Origin: Paractinoplanes aksuensis
GTDB taxonomy: Bacteria > Actinomycetota > Actinomycetes > Mycobacteriales > Micromonosporaceae
Length of the DNA: 64,000 nt
Direction of reading: 5' to 3'
Assembly (NCBI RefSeq): GCF_024137025.1
Contig: NZ_JAMYJR010000010.1
Location: forward strand, 186,001 to 250,000
The notes below the pieces were generated by a model that saw only the letters and a list, made by a program, of their open reading frames with translations, ran no database searches and was not told the DNA's origin. A program made the translations under genes and the position numbers. This document shows, one piece after another, positions 46,539 to 56,000 of the stretch. The number at the start of each line of letters is the position of its first letter. Within the stretch, counting starts at the first letter, position 1.

Positions 46539-47096
46539 TTACTGGGCGCCTGAGGCTTGCCAGTTGAGCGAGACGAGCAGCGACTTCGCCTGGTCGGCGA
46601 CCTCGGCGTCGGTCACGACCGAGTACGTCCCGGCCTGGATGGAGGAGCGGGAGGCGAAGTCGCGGCGGCCGCCGGTGGCGGCGTGGGCGATGGCACCGAA
46701 GACCGCGCCCCAGGCGGCGCCGATGAGCAGGCAGACCAGGATGACGGCGAACCAGCTCGAGTCGCTGAACAGGCCGAACAGCAGGCCCACGAACAGGCCG
46801 AACCAGGCGCCGCTGGCCGCGCCGGCCAGGGCCGACTTGGCGACCGTGAGGCGGCCCAGCACGTTCTCGACGAGACGCAGGTCGGTGCCGATGATGGCGG
46901 TGCGCTCGACCGGGAACTTGTTGTCGCTGAGCGTGTCGACGGCCTTCTGGGCCTGGGCGTAGTCGGGGTAGGTGCCGACCACGACGGTCGGCGAACCGCC
47001 CGCGGCGAGCGTCTGGGCGGGCAGGCTGGGCACTCCGGCCGGGCCGGGCGGGATGCCGGCGGCGCTGGTCGGGTTATCGGGGGTGGGCGCGGTCAT
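46539..47096 (-). CDS. General stress protein (GSP17M-like) with glycine-zipper membrane segment
   Basis: 185 residues. The stretch VVVGTYPDYAQAQKAVDTLSD, then FPVERTAIIGTDLR, is the conserved core of the GSP17M-like domain. It is followed by two hydrophobic Gly/Ala-rich helices (LAGAASGAWFGLFVGLLFG and VILVCLLIGAAWGAVFGAI). Likely a small membrane-associated stress protein. ATG 47096 overlaps the PAP2 gene stop (ATGA). The nearby SigB/F-type sigma factor makes stress induction plausible, but no promoter evidence is visible. Confidence 0.82.
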   Translation of the reverse strand: MTAPTPDNPTSAAGIPPGPAGVPSLPAQTLAAGGSPTVVVGTYPDYAQAQKAVDTLSDNKFPVERTAIIGTDLRLVENVLGRLTVAKSALAGAASGAWFGLFVGLLFGLFSDSSWFAVILVCLLIGAAWGAVFGAIAHAATGGRRDFASRSSIQAGTYSVVTDAEVADQAKSLLVSLNWQASGAQ

Positions 47097-48139
47097 TTCG
47101 TACCTCCCTTGACGCGGCGGCCGGCGGATGCCGGGGCGCCGGAGTTCTTCTTCACGGATGCGGGAGCCGGCTTCGACCCGGAACGGGGAGCGGGCTTCGG
47201 CTCGGGGCGGGGAGCGGGCTTCGCCTTAGTGCGAGGCGCGGCTTTCGTCTTTGTGCGAGGCGCGGGCGCAGTCACCGGAAAAGCCGCAGCCAATCGGGCC
47301 CACAGCAGGAACGCGCCGGCGGCGACGGCCGTGATCGCGGCCGAGCCGGCCAGGAACGCGAAGCGCCCCGAGACCAGGTCGGGCATGGCCCGCTCGGACA
47401 GCGCGACCGAGGCCAGCCCGAACGCCCCGGCCGCGGCCGTGACCGCGCCGACGGCCAGCAGCGGCAGCTTGACGACGCGGCTGGCCGGGCGGGTCTCCAT
47501 GGGCTTGAGCAGCCGGATCACGAACACCGCGAACGCGCCCCAGGCCAGCGTGACCAGCAGCGCGGCCACCGTGTCGCTGGGGCGGTGCCACTCGGCCCAG
47601 ACCGTGGCCACGGCGATGATCGTGACGTAGGCGAAGCCGACCAGGGCGACCATTCCCCGCAGGGCCTGCGGCAGCACCAGGACGACGGCGAACGCGACCG
47701 ACGCCGCGGCCGTCGTGTGGCCGCTGGGGAACGAGTTCGACATGGCCGAGCCGTCCAGGTCGGGCCGGGGGAGCTGGGTCTTGAGCAGCTGGGTGGTCAG
47801 GTTGGCCCCGATCACCAGCAGGGCCGCGCCGACGGCCAGGTCGAGCCGGCGGCGGACCACGCCGAAGACCGCCGCGAACAGGCAGACCAGCACAAGGCTG
47901 GCCAGCGAGGTGTTGTTGAGCGTGCGCTCGAGCACCTCGGTCACCTGCGCGTGGTGCACGTCGGCGCCGCGCATGACAATCGTGTCGATCTGCTGGCCGA
48001 GGGTCGTGCGCACGGCGAGCTGATAGAGAGCCACCACGGCCAGGGTCGCCAGGACGGCGACGCCCATCGGCGTGAGCAGGTGACGCGAGGCGCGGGGAGG
48101 CGCGGCCGTCGCCGGCTGGGGGGACGCCAGGACCGTCAT
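47093..48139 (-). CDS. PAP2-family membrane phosphatase
   Basis: 348 residues with six membrane helices. The phosphatidic acid phosphatase motifs are LKTQLPRPD, SFPSGHTTAAA and AEWHRPSDTVAA, together forming the His-based active site facing outside. Substrates could be lipid phosphates or undecaprenyl pyrophosphate. The last ~50 residues are a Lys/Pro/Ala-rich tail (KTKAAPRTKAKPAPRPEPKP-type), unusual for the family and probably disordered. ATG 48139. Coupled to the stress-protein gene downstream by an ATGA overlap. Confidence 0.9.
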   Translation of the reverse strand: MTVLASPQPATAAPPRASRHLLTPMGVAVLATLAVVALYQLAVRTTLGQQIDTIVMRGADVHHAQVTEVLERTLNNTSLASLVLVCLFAAVFGVVRRRLDLAVGAALLVIGANLTTQLLKTQLPRPDLDGSAMSNSFPSGHTTAAASVAFAVVLVLPQALRGMVALVGFAYVTIIAVATVWAEWHRPSDTVAALLVTLAWGAFAVFVIRLLKPMETRPASRVVKLPLLAVGAVTAAAGAFGLASVALSERAMPDLVSGRFAFLAGSAAITAVAAGAFLLWARLAAAFPVTAPAPRTKTKAAPRTKAKPAPRPEPKPAPRSGSKPAPASVKKNSGAPASAGRRVKGGTK

Positions 48140-48361
48140 GGGCGGTGTCCTTCGGATGGGCTGGGCAGGGCGCTACGGCCTTTGCCCAACCAAGTTCATT
48201 TCTAAGCGCGTCGAATCATAAGTCTCAGCGGGTTCACCGCGACACATCAGCACCGTGTGCGCCGCGTCGCAACTTTTCTGCACCCTCGCGCGCTCTTGTC
48301 GCGCAACGCCCCGCCGCCACCTTCTAACGGACGCCGCCCGTTGAGAAGGAGACGTTTACAT

Positions 48362-49501
48362 ATGAGGCAGTACGCTCGCCGGTTCGCCGGCCCGCTGCTC
48401 GTGGTCGCTGTCGGCGCCGGTCTGGTGGCCGCCCCCGGCGCGGCCAGCGCGGCCGCGGTCTCGGCCACGATCGACGTGCGCAGTTCCCTCAAGGTGCGCT
48501 CCGGCCCGTCGCTGGCCGACCGCGTGCTCGGATCACTCCGCGACGACCAGCGGGTCTCCGTGGTCTGCTCGGTCACCGGTCAGAGCGTCCGGGGCTCCGT
48601 GCGCACCACGACCCAGTGGGACAAGCTCAGCACGGGTGGTTACATCACCCACGCGTACGTCTGGAACAGCGGCACCATCAAGCGCTGCGCCGCCTCGTCG
48701 CCGCAGGCCGCGGCCGTGAAGGTGAAACCGGGCAAGGCGATCAGCGCGAACAAGGTCGGCACGGTGCGCAGCGCCGACGGCAAGGTCAACATCCGGTCGG
48801 GCCCGTCGACCACCGCCGCCGTCCGCCGCGTGGTCGGCAACGGCACCAAGGTGACCGGTGTCTGCGCCGTGCCCGGTTCGACGGTCAGCGGCACGGTCCG
48901 CACGACCTCGCAGTGGAACAAGCTCTCCGACGGCAACTACATCTCCCACGCGTACGTCGTGACGGCCGCCCTCAAGTCGTGTCCGGGCGCTCCGGCCGCG
49001 AAGCCGGCGCCGGCCGTGACCCAGACCCCGGAGCAGTTCATCAAGGCGGCCGTGCCGGGCGCGCAGCTCGGCTGGCGCGAGTACGGCGTGCCGGCCTCGG
49101 TGACGATCGCGCAGGCGATCCTCGAGTCGGGCTGGGGCCGCAGCGGCCTGTCGGCGGTCGACCGCAACTACTTCGGCATCAAGTGCCAGAGCGGCCGCTA
49201 CGGCACGCTGGCCAACGGCTGCCACGAGTACACGACGCAGGAGTGCACCAAGGAGGGCACCTGCTTCACCACGAAGGCGACCTTCCGGACGTACGCCTCG
49301 ATGGGCCACTCGTTCCGTGACCACGGCAACTTCCTGAAGGTCAACCCGCGCTACGCCCCGGCCTTCAACTACACCAAGAACGCCAACGCCTTCATCTGGA
49401 ACGTGTGGAAGGCCGGCTACGCGACCGACCCCAACTACTACACCAAGATCACCACGCTGATGGCGCAGCAGAAGCTGTACCAGTACGACACCTGGAAATA
49501 A
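48362..49501 (+). CDS. Secreted SH3b-SH3b-glucosaminidase (GH73) cell-wall hydrolase
   Basis: 379 residues. A signal peptide ends near AASA (31). Two bacterial SH3 domains follow (LKVRSGPSLADRVLGSL... and VNIRSGPSTTAAVRRVVG...), then a C-terminal glucosaminidase domain from ~225 with the catalytic-Glu segment IAQAILESGWGRS and VDRNYFGIKCQ. The two SH3 units are clearly repeats of one another (both carry VRTTxQWxKLSxGxYIxHAYV). It is predicted to cut the glycan strands of peptidoglycan. ATG 48362 with AAGGAG nine bases upstream. A terminator follows. Confidence 0.92.
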   Translation: MRQYARRFAGPLLVVAVGAGLVAAPGAASAAAVSATIDVRSSLKVRSGPSLADRVLGSLRDDQRVSVVCSVTGQSVRGSVRTTTQWDKLSTGGYITHAYVWNSGTIKRCAASSPQAAAVKVKPGKAISANKVGTVRSADGKVNIRSGPSTTAAVRRVVGNGTKVTGVCAVPGSTVSGTVRTTSQWNKLSDGNYISHAYVVTAALKSCPGAPAAKPAPAVTQTPEQFIKAAVPGAQLGWREYGVPASVTIAQAILESGWGRSGLSAVDRNYFGIKCQSGRYGTLANGCHEYTTQECTKEGTCFTTKATFRTYASMGHSFRDHGNFLKVNPRYAPAFNYTKNANAFIWNVWKAGYATDPNYYTKITTLMAQQKLYQYDTWK

Positions 49502-49508
49502 GTAACAG

Positions 49509-49544
49509 GCACCCCCGTCGGCCGAACCCGGTCGGCGGGGGTGC
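49509..49544 (+). terminator. Terminator after the glucosaminidase gene
   Basis: Fifteen-base arms (GCACCCCCG... and ...CGGGGGTGC) with two G-U pairs and a 6-nt loop, beginning eight bases after the stop and followed by TTTG. Confidence 0.8.
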
Positions 49545-49554
49545 TTTGCACCAT

Positions 49555-51882
49555 ATGCTGGTTTTGGTGAAGCGACGTGAGCCCTCGGCCACCGCGGCGG
49601 AGGCCCGTCGCGGGCGCTTCACCGGTCTGCTTCTGGCCGGGTCCATCCTGCTGGCCGGCCTCACCGTCGTGGTCTCCGTGTATGCCGTGATGCGCTCGGC
49701 CCAGCACGAGAACGCGGCCCGGGTGATGGACCAGCGCACCGCGATGGCCCGCGCGGCCGTGCAGACCGAGACCGGGCGGTACCGGTCGCTGATCGAGACG
49801 GCCGCCGCCGGCCTGGCCACCGACGCCAACCTGACCTGGGCCGACTTCGACACGGCGACCGCGCCGTTCGCCTCGGCCAACCTGGTCGGCGCGGCCTCCC
49901 TGGCGTACGTCGTCCCGGCCGCGACCGACCGGATCCCGGCCATCCAGGCCCAGTGGCGCTCGCGCGGCGCCACCGGCCTCGAGCTGCGCGCCACCGTCAC
50001 TGCCGACGAGCACTTCTTCTCGATCTTCACCCGGCCGTTGACCGCGCAGGGCCGCCCGATGAACGGCCTCGACATAGCGGCCGCTCCTGAGGCCGCGGCG
50101 GCCCTGGTCGACGCCCGCCGGATCGGCCAGCCCAGCGTCTCCGACGCGTACGTGCTGCTGCGCGACCGCAACCTGCCGGCGGCCGAGCAGCAGCGCTCGT
50201 TCGTGTTCGCCGCCCCGATCTGGACCCGGGCCAACGTGCCCGAGTTCCGCGGCTGGCTCGTCCTCGGGCTGCGCGGCGGGGACTTCCTGAGCGGCATGCT
50301 CGAGACCGTCAGTCAGAACCAGCTCGACGGCGTGCTGCTGGCCACGAACCGTGACGGCGGGCGGCCGGTCGTCGCCGAGTACACCGTGCCGGGCCGGACC
50401 GACCTGGAGCGCACCGTCGACCTCGTGGTCGCCGACCGCGGCTGGCGGCTGATCACCCGGGCCGACGCCTCGCACCTGCCCGGCGCGTCGAGCCGGCTGC
50501 CGCTGACTGTGCTGCTGACCGGCATCGCGCTGTCGGTGCTGCTGGCCGGTCTGGTCTACGTGCTGGCGACCGGGCGGGCCCGGGCCTGGGCCCGGGTGCA
50601 GCGGGCGACGGCCGACCTGCGGACGGCCGAGGCCGGCAGCCGCCGCCAGGCCGGGCTGCTCAGCGCGATCATGGACAGCATCAGCGACGCCGTCGGCGTG
50701 GTCGACGAGCGCGGTGCGTTCCTGCTGCACAACCCGGCCGCCCGGGAACTGCTCGGGGTGGCCGAGGACGAGAACGACCCGGCCGAGTGGCAGAAGCACT
50801 ACGGCCTCTACCGGCCGGACGGGCGCACGCCGTTCCCGGTCGAGGAGACGCCGCTGATCCGGGCCCTGCACGGCGAGTCCTGCGACGGCGTCGAGATGCT
50901 CATCCGCAACGACCGGCGGCCCGAGGGCGTGCTGGTCAGCGTGGACGGCCGGCCGCTCGACCCGGGGGCCGACCGGCACGGCGCGGTGGCCGTCTTCCAC
51001 GACATCACCGAGCTGCGCCGCTACGAGAACGACCTGGCCGTGTTCGCCGGGGTGGTCGCGCACGACCTGAAGGCGCCGCTGACCGTGATCCGCGGGCACA
51101 GCGAGGCGGCGCTCGAGGATCTGCCACCGGGCACCGGGGTCGAGCGCAGCCTGGAGCGGATCATCCTGGCCGTCGACCGGATGGCCGGGCTGATCGACAC
51201 GCTGCTGGCCTACAGCACGGCCCGCGACGCGCCGCTGCGGTGCCGCCCGGTCGACCTGAACGCCCTGGTCGGCGAGGTGGTGCACGACCGTACGGCCCAT
51301 CTGCGCCCCCAGGACCACCCGCAGATCACGGTCGGCGACCTGCCGGTGGTGTCGGCCGACCCGGCGATGCTGCGGCACGTGCTGGACAACCTGGTCGGCA
51401 ATGCCCTCAAGTACGTCCGGCCCGGCACCGACCCGCAGGTCGAGGTGACCGCCGCCGGCGCCCGGATCGAGGTCGCGGACCGGGGGATCGGCATCCCCGA
51501 CGAGGCCAAGAACGAGGTGTTCGACAAGTTCCACCGGGCCCACGCCGAGGCCGGGTACGCCGGCACCGGCCTGGGCCTGGCCATCTGCAAACGCATCGTG
51601 GAGCGCCACGGCGGCGAGATCGGGGTGTCCGACAACCCCGGCGGCGGCACGCGCTTCCACTTCACCCTGCCGTCGAAGGAGAACGAGATGTCCGCGAAAG
51701 ACGACGACGCTGTCGCCCGGGCCGCCCTGGAACGGGCGCTGGCCGAGCGGGCCGCGATGGAGAACTCCCGCCTGCCCGGCCTGAGCGCGCTGCCCGCGGC
51801 CGAGCCGTCGGCCCACGACCCGGCCGCGGCCCGCCTGCGCGCGCCCGTGCCCGACCACCACCCGCGGGTCGAGCGGGAGTAG
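49555..51882 (+). CDS. CHASE-PAS sensor histidine kinase
   Basis: 775 residues. Membrane helix (LLLAGSILLAGLTVVVSVYAV), extracellular CHASE-type domain (~60-290), second helix (LLTGIALSVLLAGLVYVLA), PAS domain with VVDERGAFLLHNPAARELLG, then HisKA (VVAHDLKAPLTVIRGHS, phospho-acceptor His) and HATPase with DNLVGNALKY, DRGIGIP and GTGLGLAI. About 65 extra residues follow the kinase core. There is no response regulator gene nearby, so it is an orphan kinase. The start is uncertain: ATG 49555 lies 10 bases after the terminator without a good ribosome site; GTG 49567 is an alternative. Confidence 0.92.
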   Translation: MLVLVKRREPSATAAEARRGRFTGLLLAGSILLAGLTVVVSVYAVMRSAQHENAARVMDQRTAMARAAVQTETGRYRSLIETAAAGLATDANLTWADFDTATAPFASANLVGAASLAYVVPAATDRIPAIQAQWRSRGATGLELRATVTADEHFFSIFTRPLTAQGRPMNGLDIAAAPEAAAALVDARRIGQPSVSDAYVLLRDRNLPAAEQQRSFVFAAPIWTRANVPEFRGWLVLGLRGGDFLSGMLETVSQNQLDGVLLATNRDGGRPVVAEYTVPGRTDLERTVDLVVADRGWRLITRADASHLPGASSRLPLTVLLTGIALSVLLAGLVYVLATGRARAWARVQRATADLRTAEAGSRRQAGLLSAIMDSISDAVGVVDERGAFLLHNPAARELLGVAEDENDPAEWQKHYGLYRPDGRTPFPVEETPLIRALHGESCDGVEMLIRNDRRPEGVLVSVDGRPLDPGADRHGAVAVFHDITELRRYENDLAVFAGVVAHDLKAPLTVIRGHSEAALEDLPPGTGVERSLERIILAVDRMAGLIDTLLAYSTARDAPLRCRPVDLNALVGEVVHDRTAHLRPQDHPQITVGDLPVVSADPAMLRHVLDNLVGNALKYVRPGTDPQVEVTAAGARIEVADRGIGIPDEAKNEVFDKFHRAHAEAGYAGTGLGLAICKRIVERHGGEIGVSDNPGGGTRFHFTLPSKENEMSAKDDDAVARAALERALAERAAMENSRLPGLSALPAAEPSAHDPAAARLRAPVPDHHPRVERE

Positions 51883-51915
51883 TCGCTCCGCTTTTCCGGG
51901 GGCAGGATGAGAGTC

Positions 51916-52707
51916 ATGACGATTCCCGCCCTGCCGCTCCCCAAGGCGGCCGACGGCACCCCCGTCGAGATGCCCCTGCTCGGCTTCGGCACGTGGCAGT
52001 TGCACGGCGACTCCGCGTACCAGGCCGTCCGGGACGCGCTCGAGGCCGGCTACCGCCACCTCGACACGGCCACCATGTACGGCAACGAGGCCGAGGTGGG
52101 CCGCGCCCTGCGCGACAGCGGCGTGCAGCGCGACCAGGTCTTCATCACCACCAAGCTGCCGGCCGAGCGGGCCGGCCAGGAGCGCCGGACGATCGAGGCG
52201 TCCCTGCGCGACCTCGGCGTCGACGCGATCGACCTGTGGCTGATCCACTGGCCGCCCCACCGCGGCCGCTCGGTGCCGGTCTGGCAGGCCTTCGTCGAGG
52301 CCCGCGAGGCCGGCCTGACCCGGGCCATCGGCGTCAGCAACTACGACAGCGCCGAGATCGACGAGCTGACGGCCGAGACCGGCGTGACCCCCGCGGTCAA
52401 CCAGATCCGCTTCGGCCCGTCCCTGTACGACCCGGCCGTCCTGACCGCCCACCGCGAGCGCGGCGTGGTCCTGGAGGGTTACTCCCCGTTCAAGACGACC
52501 AACCTGCACGACCCGGCCCTGACCCGCATCGCCGCCACCCACGGCGTCGACCCGGCCCGCGTCGTGCTGCGCTGGCACATCCAGCACGAGATCGTCGTCA
52601 TCCCCAAGTCGAAGACCCCGGAACGCATCGCCCGCAACGCCGACCTCACCAACTTCGTCCTCACCGAAGAAGAGATGCAAGCGATCGACGCTCTGGGCAG
52701 CCGATGA
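51916..52707 (+). CDS. Aldo/keto reductase, 2,5-diketogluconate reductase-like
   Basis: 263 residues. LLGFGTWQLHG, AGYRHLDTATMYGNEAEVG (Asp and Tyr), FITTKLPAE (Lys), LWLIHWPPH (His) and the C-terminal VVIPKSKTPERIARN define the class with broad aldehyde/ketone activity. ATG 51916 was chosen because AGGA sits nine bases upstream; ATG 51907 is in frame. Downstream by 16 bp is the antitoxin gene, probably independent. Distinct from the other aldo/keto reductase at 27.3 kb. Confidence 0.92.
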   Translation: MTIPALPLPKAADGTPVEMPLLGFGTWQLHGDSAYQAVRDALEAGYRHLDTATMYGNEAEVGRALRDSGVQRDQVFITTKLPAERAGQERRTIEASLRDLGVDAIDLWLIHWPPHRGRSVPVWQAFVEAREAGLTRAIGVSNYDSAEIDELTAETGVTPAVNQIRFGPSLYDPAVLTAHRERGVVLEGYSPFKTTNLHDPALTRIAATHGVDPARVVLRWHIQHEIVVIPKSKTPERIARNADLTNFVLTEEEMQAIDALGSR

Positions 52708-52723
52708 TCTCGGCTGACGCCGC

Positions 52724-52984
52724 ATGCGGTCGGTGAGTGCCACCGAGGCGTCCGGACACTTCTCCGACCTGCTCGGAGCCGTCGAGCGGGGCGAAACTGT
52801 GACCGTCACCCGAGACGGCCGACCGGTGGCGGAAATGCGACCGCTTCGCCCGGGCACAGGTGCGGACCTTCGATCGGCGCTCTCTGGCATCCCGGCGCCT
52901 GATGAGAAATTTGCCGAGGACATCGCGGTTGCCGTCCGGCTCCTGAGGCCGGGGCGGCATGAGCAGGGGAGCGAGGCAGTCTGA
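52724..52984 (+). CDS. Phd/YefM-family antitoxin, without an adjacent toxin
   Basis: 86 residues. MRSVSATEASGHFSDLLGAV, GETVTVTRDGRPVAEMRPL are the standard DNA-binding half of prevent-host-death antitoxins; the C-terminal toxin-binding half is short. The 90 bp to the next gene hold no PIN, RelE or Doc reading frame, so the toxin is missing. It may be a remnant or act as a stand-alone regulator or anti-addiction protein. Confidence 0.85.
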   Translation: MRSVSATEASGHFSDLLGAVERGETVTVTRDGRPVAEMRPLRPGTGADLRSALSGIPAPDEKFAEDIAVAVRLLRPGRHEQGSEAV

Positions 52985-53074
52985 GGGAGAGCGACGTGTC
53001 GGTCGGATTCCCAGGGTGGGGGCGGTGTTAATCACGAGGCGTTTTTGGTTGGATCCGCCTATTCTTGTCGCGCG

Positions 53075-56000
53075 ATGTCGACAACACTTGCCCTGCCTGA
53101 ACTCCGTAAACGGCTAGCTGAGCTCCTCCCGCGGGACGAGCGGCGCCTCGGGCGCCGTCTCGAGGGGACCCGGCGTATCAAGGACGAGGCCGCCCGGGCC
53201 GCCGCGCTCGCCGAGATCTCCGGCGAGGTGGACAAGGCGGCCGCGCGCCTGGCCACGCTGATGGCCAACGTGCCGCCGATCAGTTATCCCGAGTCGCTGC
53301 CGGTCAGCCAGCGGAAAGACGACATCCTGGCCGCCATCCGCGACCACCAGGTGGTCGTCGTGGCCGGTGAGACCGGGTCGGGCAAGACGACGCAGATCCC
53401 GAAGATCTGTATCGAGCTCGGGCGCGGCGTCCGCGGCCAGATCGGGCACACCCAGCCGCGGCGGATCGCGGCCCGCACCGTGGCCGAGCGGATCGCCGAA
53501 GAGGTCGGGCGGCCGCTGGGCCAGACCGTCGGCTACAAGGTGCGCTTCACCGACCAGGTCTCCGACGAGACCATGGTCAAGGTGATGACCGACGGCATCC
53601 TGCTGGCCGAGATCCAGAACGACCGCAACCTCTTCCGGTACGACACGCTGATCATCGACGAGGCCCACGAGCGCAGCCTCAACATCGACTTCATCCTGGG
53701 CTATCTGCGCGAGCTGCTGCCCCGGCGGCCCGACCTGAAGCTGATCATCACGTCGGCCACCATCGAGACGCAGCGGTTCGCCGAGCACTTCGCGGACAAG
53801 GACGGCAAGCCGGCCCCGGTGATCGAGGTGTCCGGGCGCACGTTCCCGGTCGAGACCCGCTACCGCCCGCTCGTCACGACGACCGAGGACGACACCGAGG
53901 AACCCCAGGACCAGGTCGACGGCATTGCCGACGCCGTCGACGAGCTGGGCCGCGAGGGTGACGGCGACATCCTGGTCTTCCTCAGCGGCGAGCGCGAGAT
54001 CCGCGACACCGCCGACGCGCTGGCCAAGCGCAACCTGCGGGCCACCGACATCGTGCCGCTGTACGGCCGGCTGTCGGCGGCCGAGCAGCACAAGGTGTTC
54101 GAGCGGCACTCGCAGCGCCGGGTCGTGCTGGCCACCAACGTCGCCGAGACCTCGCTGACCGTGCCCGGCATCCGGTACGTCATCGACCCCGGCACCGCGC
54201 GTATCAGCCGCTACTCGCACCGGCTCAAGGTGCAGCGCCTGCCCATCGAGCCGGTGTCGCAGGCCAGCGCCAACCAGCGCAAGGGCCGCTGCGGCCGGGT
54301 GGCCGACGGCATCTGCATCCGGCTCTACTCCGAGGAGGACTTCGAGGCCCGGCCCGAGTTCACCGAGCCCGAGATCCTGCGGACCAACCTGGCCAGCGTC
54401 ATCCTGCAGATGACCAACCTGGGGCTGGGCGACCTGGCCAAGTTCCCGTTCATCGACCCGCCCGACCGCCGCAACATCACCGACGGCGTGAAGCTGCTGG
54501 AAGAGCTGGGCGCGCTCGACGCCCGCAAGCTGACCCCGCTCGGCCGCCAGCTGGCCCAGCTGCCGGTCGACCCGCGGCTGGCCCGCATGGTGATCGAGGC
54601 CGACCGGCAGGAGTGCCTGGCCGAGGTCATGGTCATCGCGGCCGCGCTGTCCATTCAAGACCCGCGCGAGCGGCCCACCGAGAAGCAGCAGCAGGCCGAC
54701 GAGAAGCACGCCCGGTTCACCGACAAGGAATCGGACTTCTTCAGCTACCTCAACCTGTGGCGCTATCTGCGCGAGAAACAGCAGGAGCTGTCCGGCAACC
54801 AGTTCCGCCGGCTCTGCCGCAGCGAGTTTCTCAACTACCTTCGCGTACGCGAATGGCAGGACATCTATGCGCAGCTGCGCCAGGTGGCCCGGACCCTCAA
54901 CCTCACGCTGACCGAGGATCGCGAGGAGGTAGCCGAGGGGCAGCACGTGCACACCGCCCTGCTGTCCGGCCTGCTCTCGCACATCGGCCTCAAAGAAGGC
55001 GACAAGCGCGAATACCTGGGCGCCCGCGGGGCGAAGTTCGCCATCTTCCCGGGCTCGGCGTTGTTCAAGAAGCAGCCGCGTTGGGTCATGTCGGCCGAGC
55101 TGGTCGAGACGAGCCGGTTGTGGGGCCGGGTCAACGCCCGCATCGAGCCCGAGTGGGCCGAAAAACTGGCGCCTCACCTGGTCAAATACTCGTACTCCGA
55201 GCCGCATTGGGAAAAGAAGCAGGGCGCCGTCATGGCGTACGAAAAAGTGACCTTGTACGGGTTGCCGATCGTGCCGCGGCGCAAGGTCGGTTACTCCAAG
55301 GTCGACCCGGTGGCGTCGCGCGAGTTGTTCATCCGGCACGCGCTGGTCGAGGGCGACTGGGAGACCCACCACAAGTTCTACGGCGAGAACAACAAGCTGC
55401 TGGCCCGGATCGAAGAGATAGAGAACCGGGCCCGCCGCCGCGACATCGCGGTCGACGACGAGACCGTGTACGCCCTGTACGACGCCCGCATCCCGGCCGA
55501 TGTGGTCAGCGCCCGGCATTTCGACGCGTGGTGGAAGAAGGCCCGGCGCGACGAGCCCGAGCTGCTGACGTTCACCCGCGAGATGCTCGTGAACGCCGGC
55601 CGGGACGGGGTCGACCCCAACGCGTACCCGGACGCCTGGCTGGCCAACGGGGTGCGGCTGCCCCTGACGTACGAGTTCGAGCCGAACACCCAGGCCGACG
55701 GGGTCACCGTCGAGGTGCCGATCGCGCTGCTCAACAAGCTCGACCCGGACGACTTCGGCTGGTCGGTGCCCGGGTTCCGCCGCGACGTGGTGATCGCGCT
55801 GATCCGGGCCCTGCCCAAGGCGTTGCGGACCAACTTCGTACCGGTGCCGGACTGGGCCGACGCCGTGCTGGGCACGGTGCCGGCGCGGCGCGGGCCGCTG
55901 CCCGACGCGATCGGCAACGAGTTGCGGCGGCTGACCGGCACGATCGTGCCGCGCGACGCCTGGCGCCCGGACGAGGTGCCCGACCATCTGCGGGTCAACT

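Noticed and set aside
49438..52923. 1161-codon minus-strand frame
   Set aside because: It spans three well-supported plus-strand genes (histidine kinase, aldo/keto reductase, antitoxin), so it is an artefact of GC bias despite its length.
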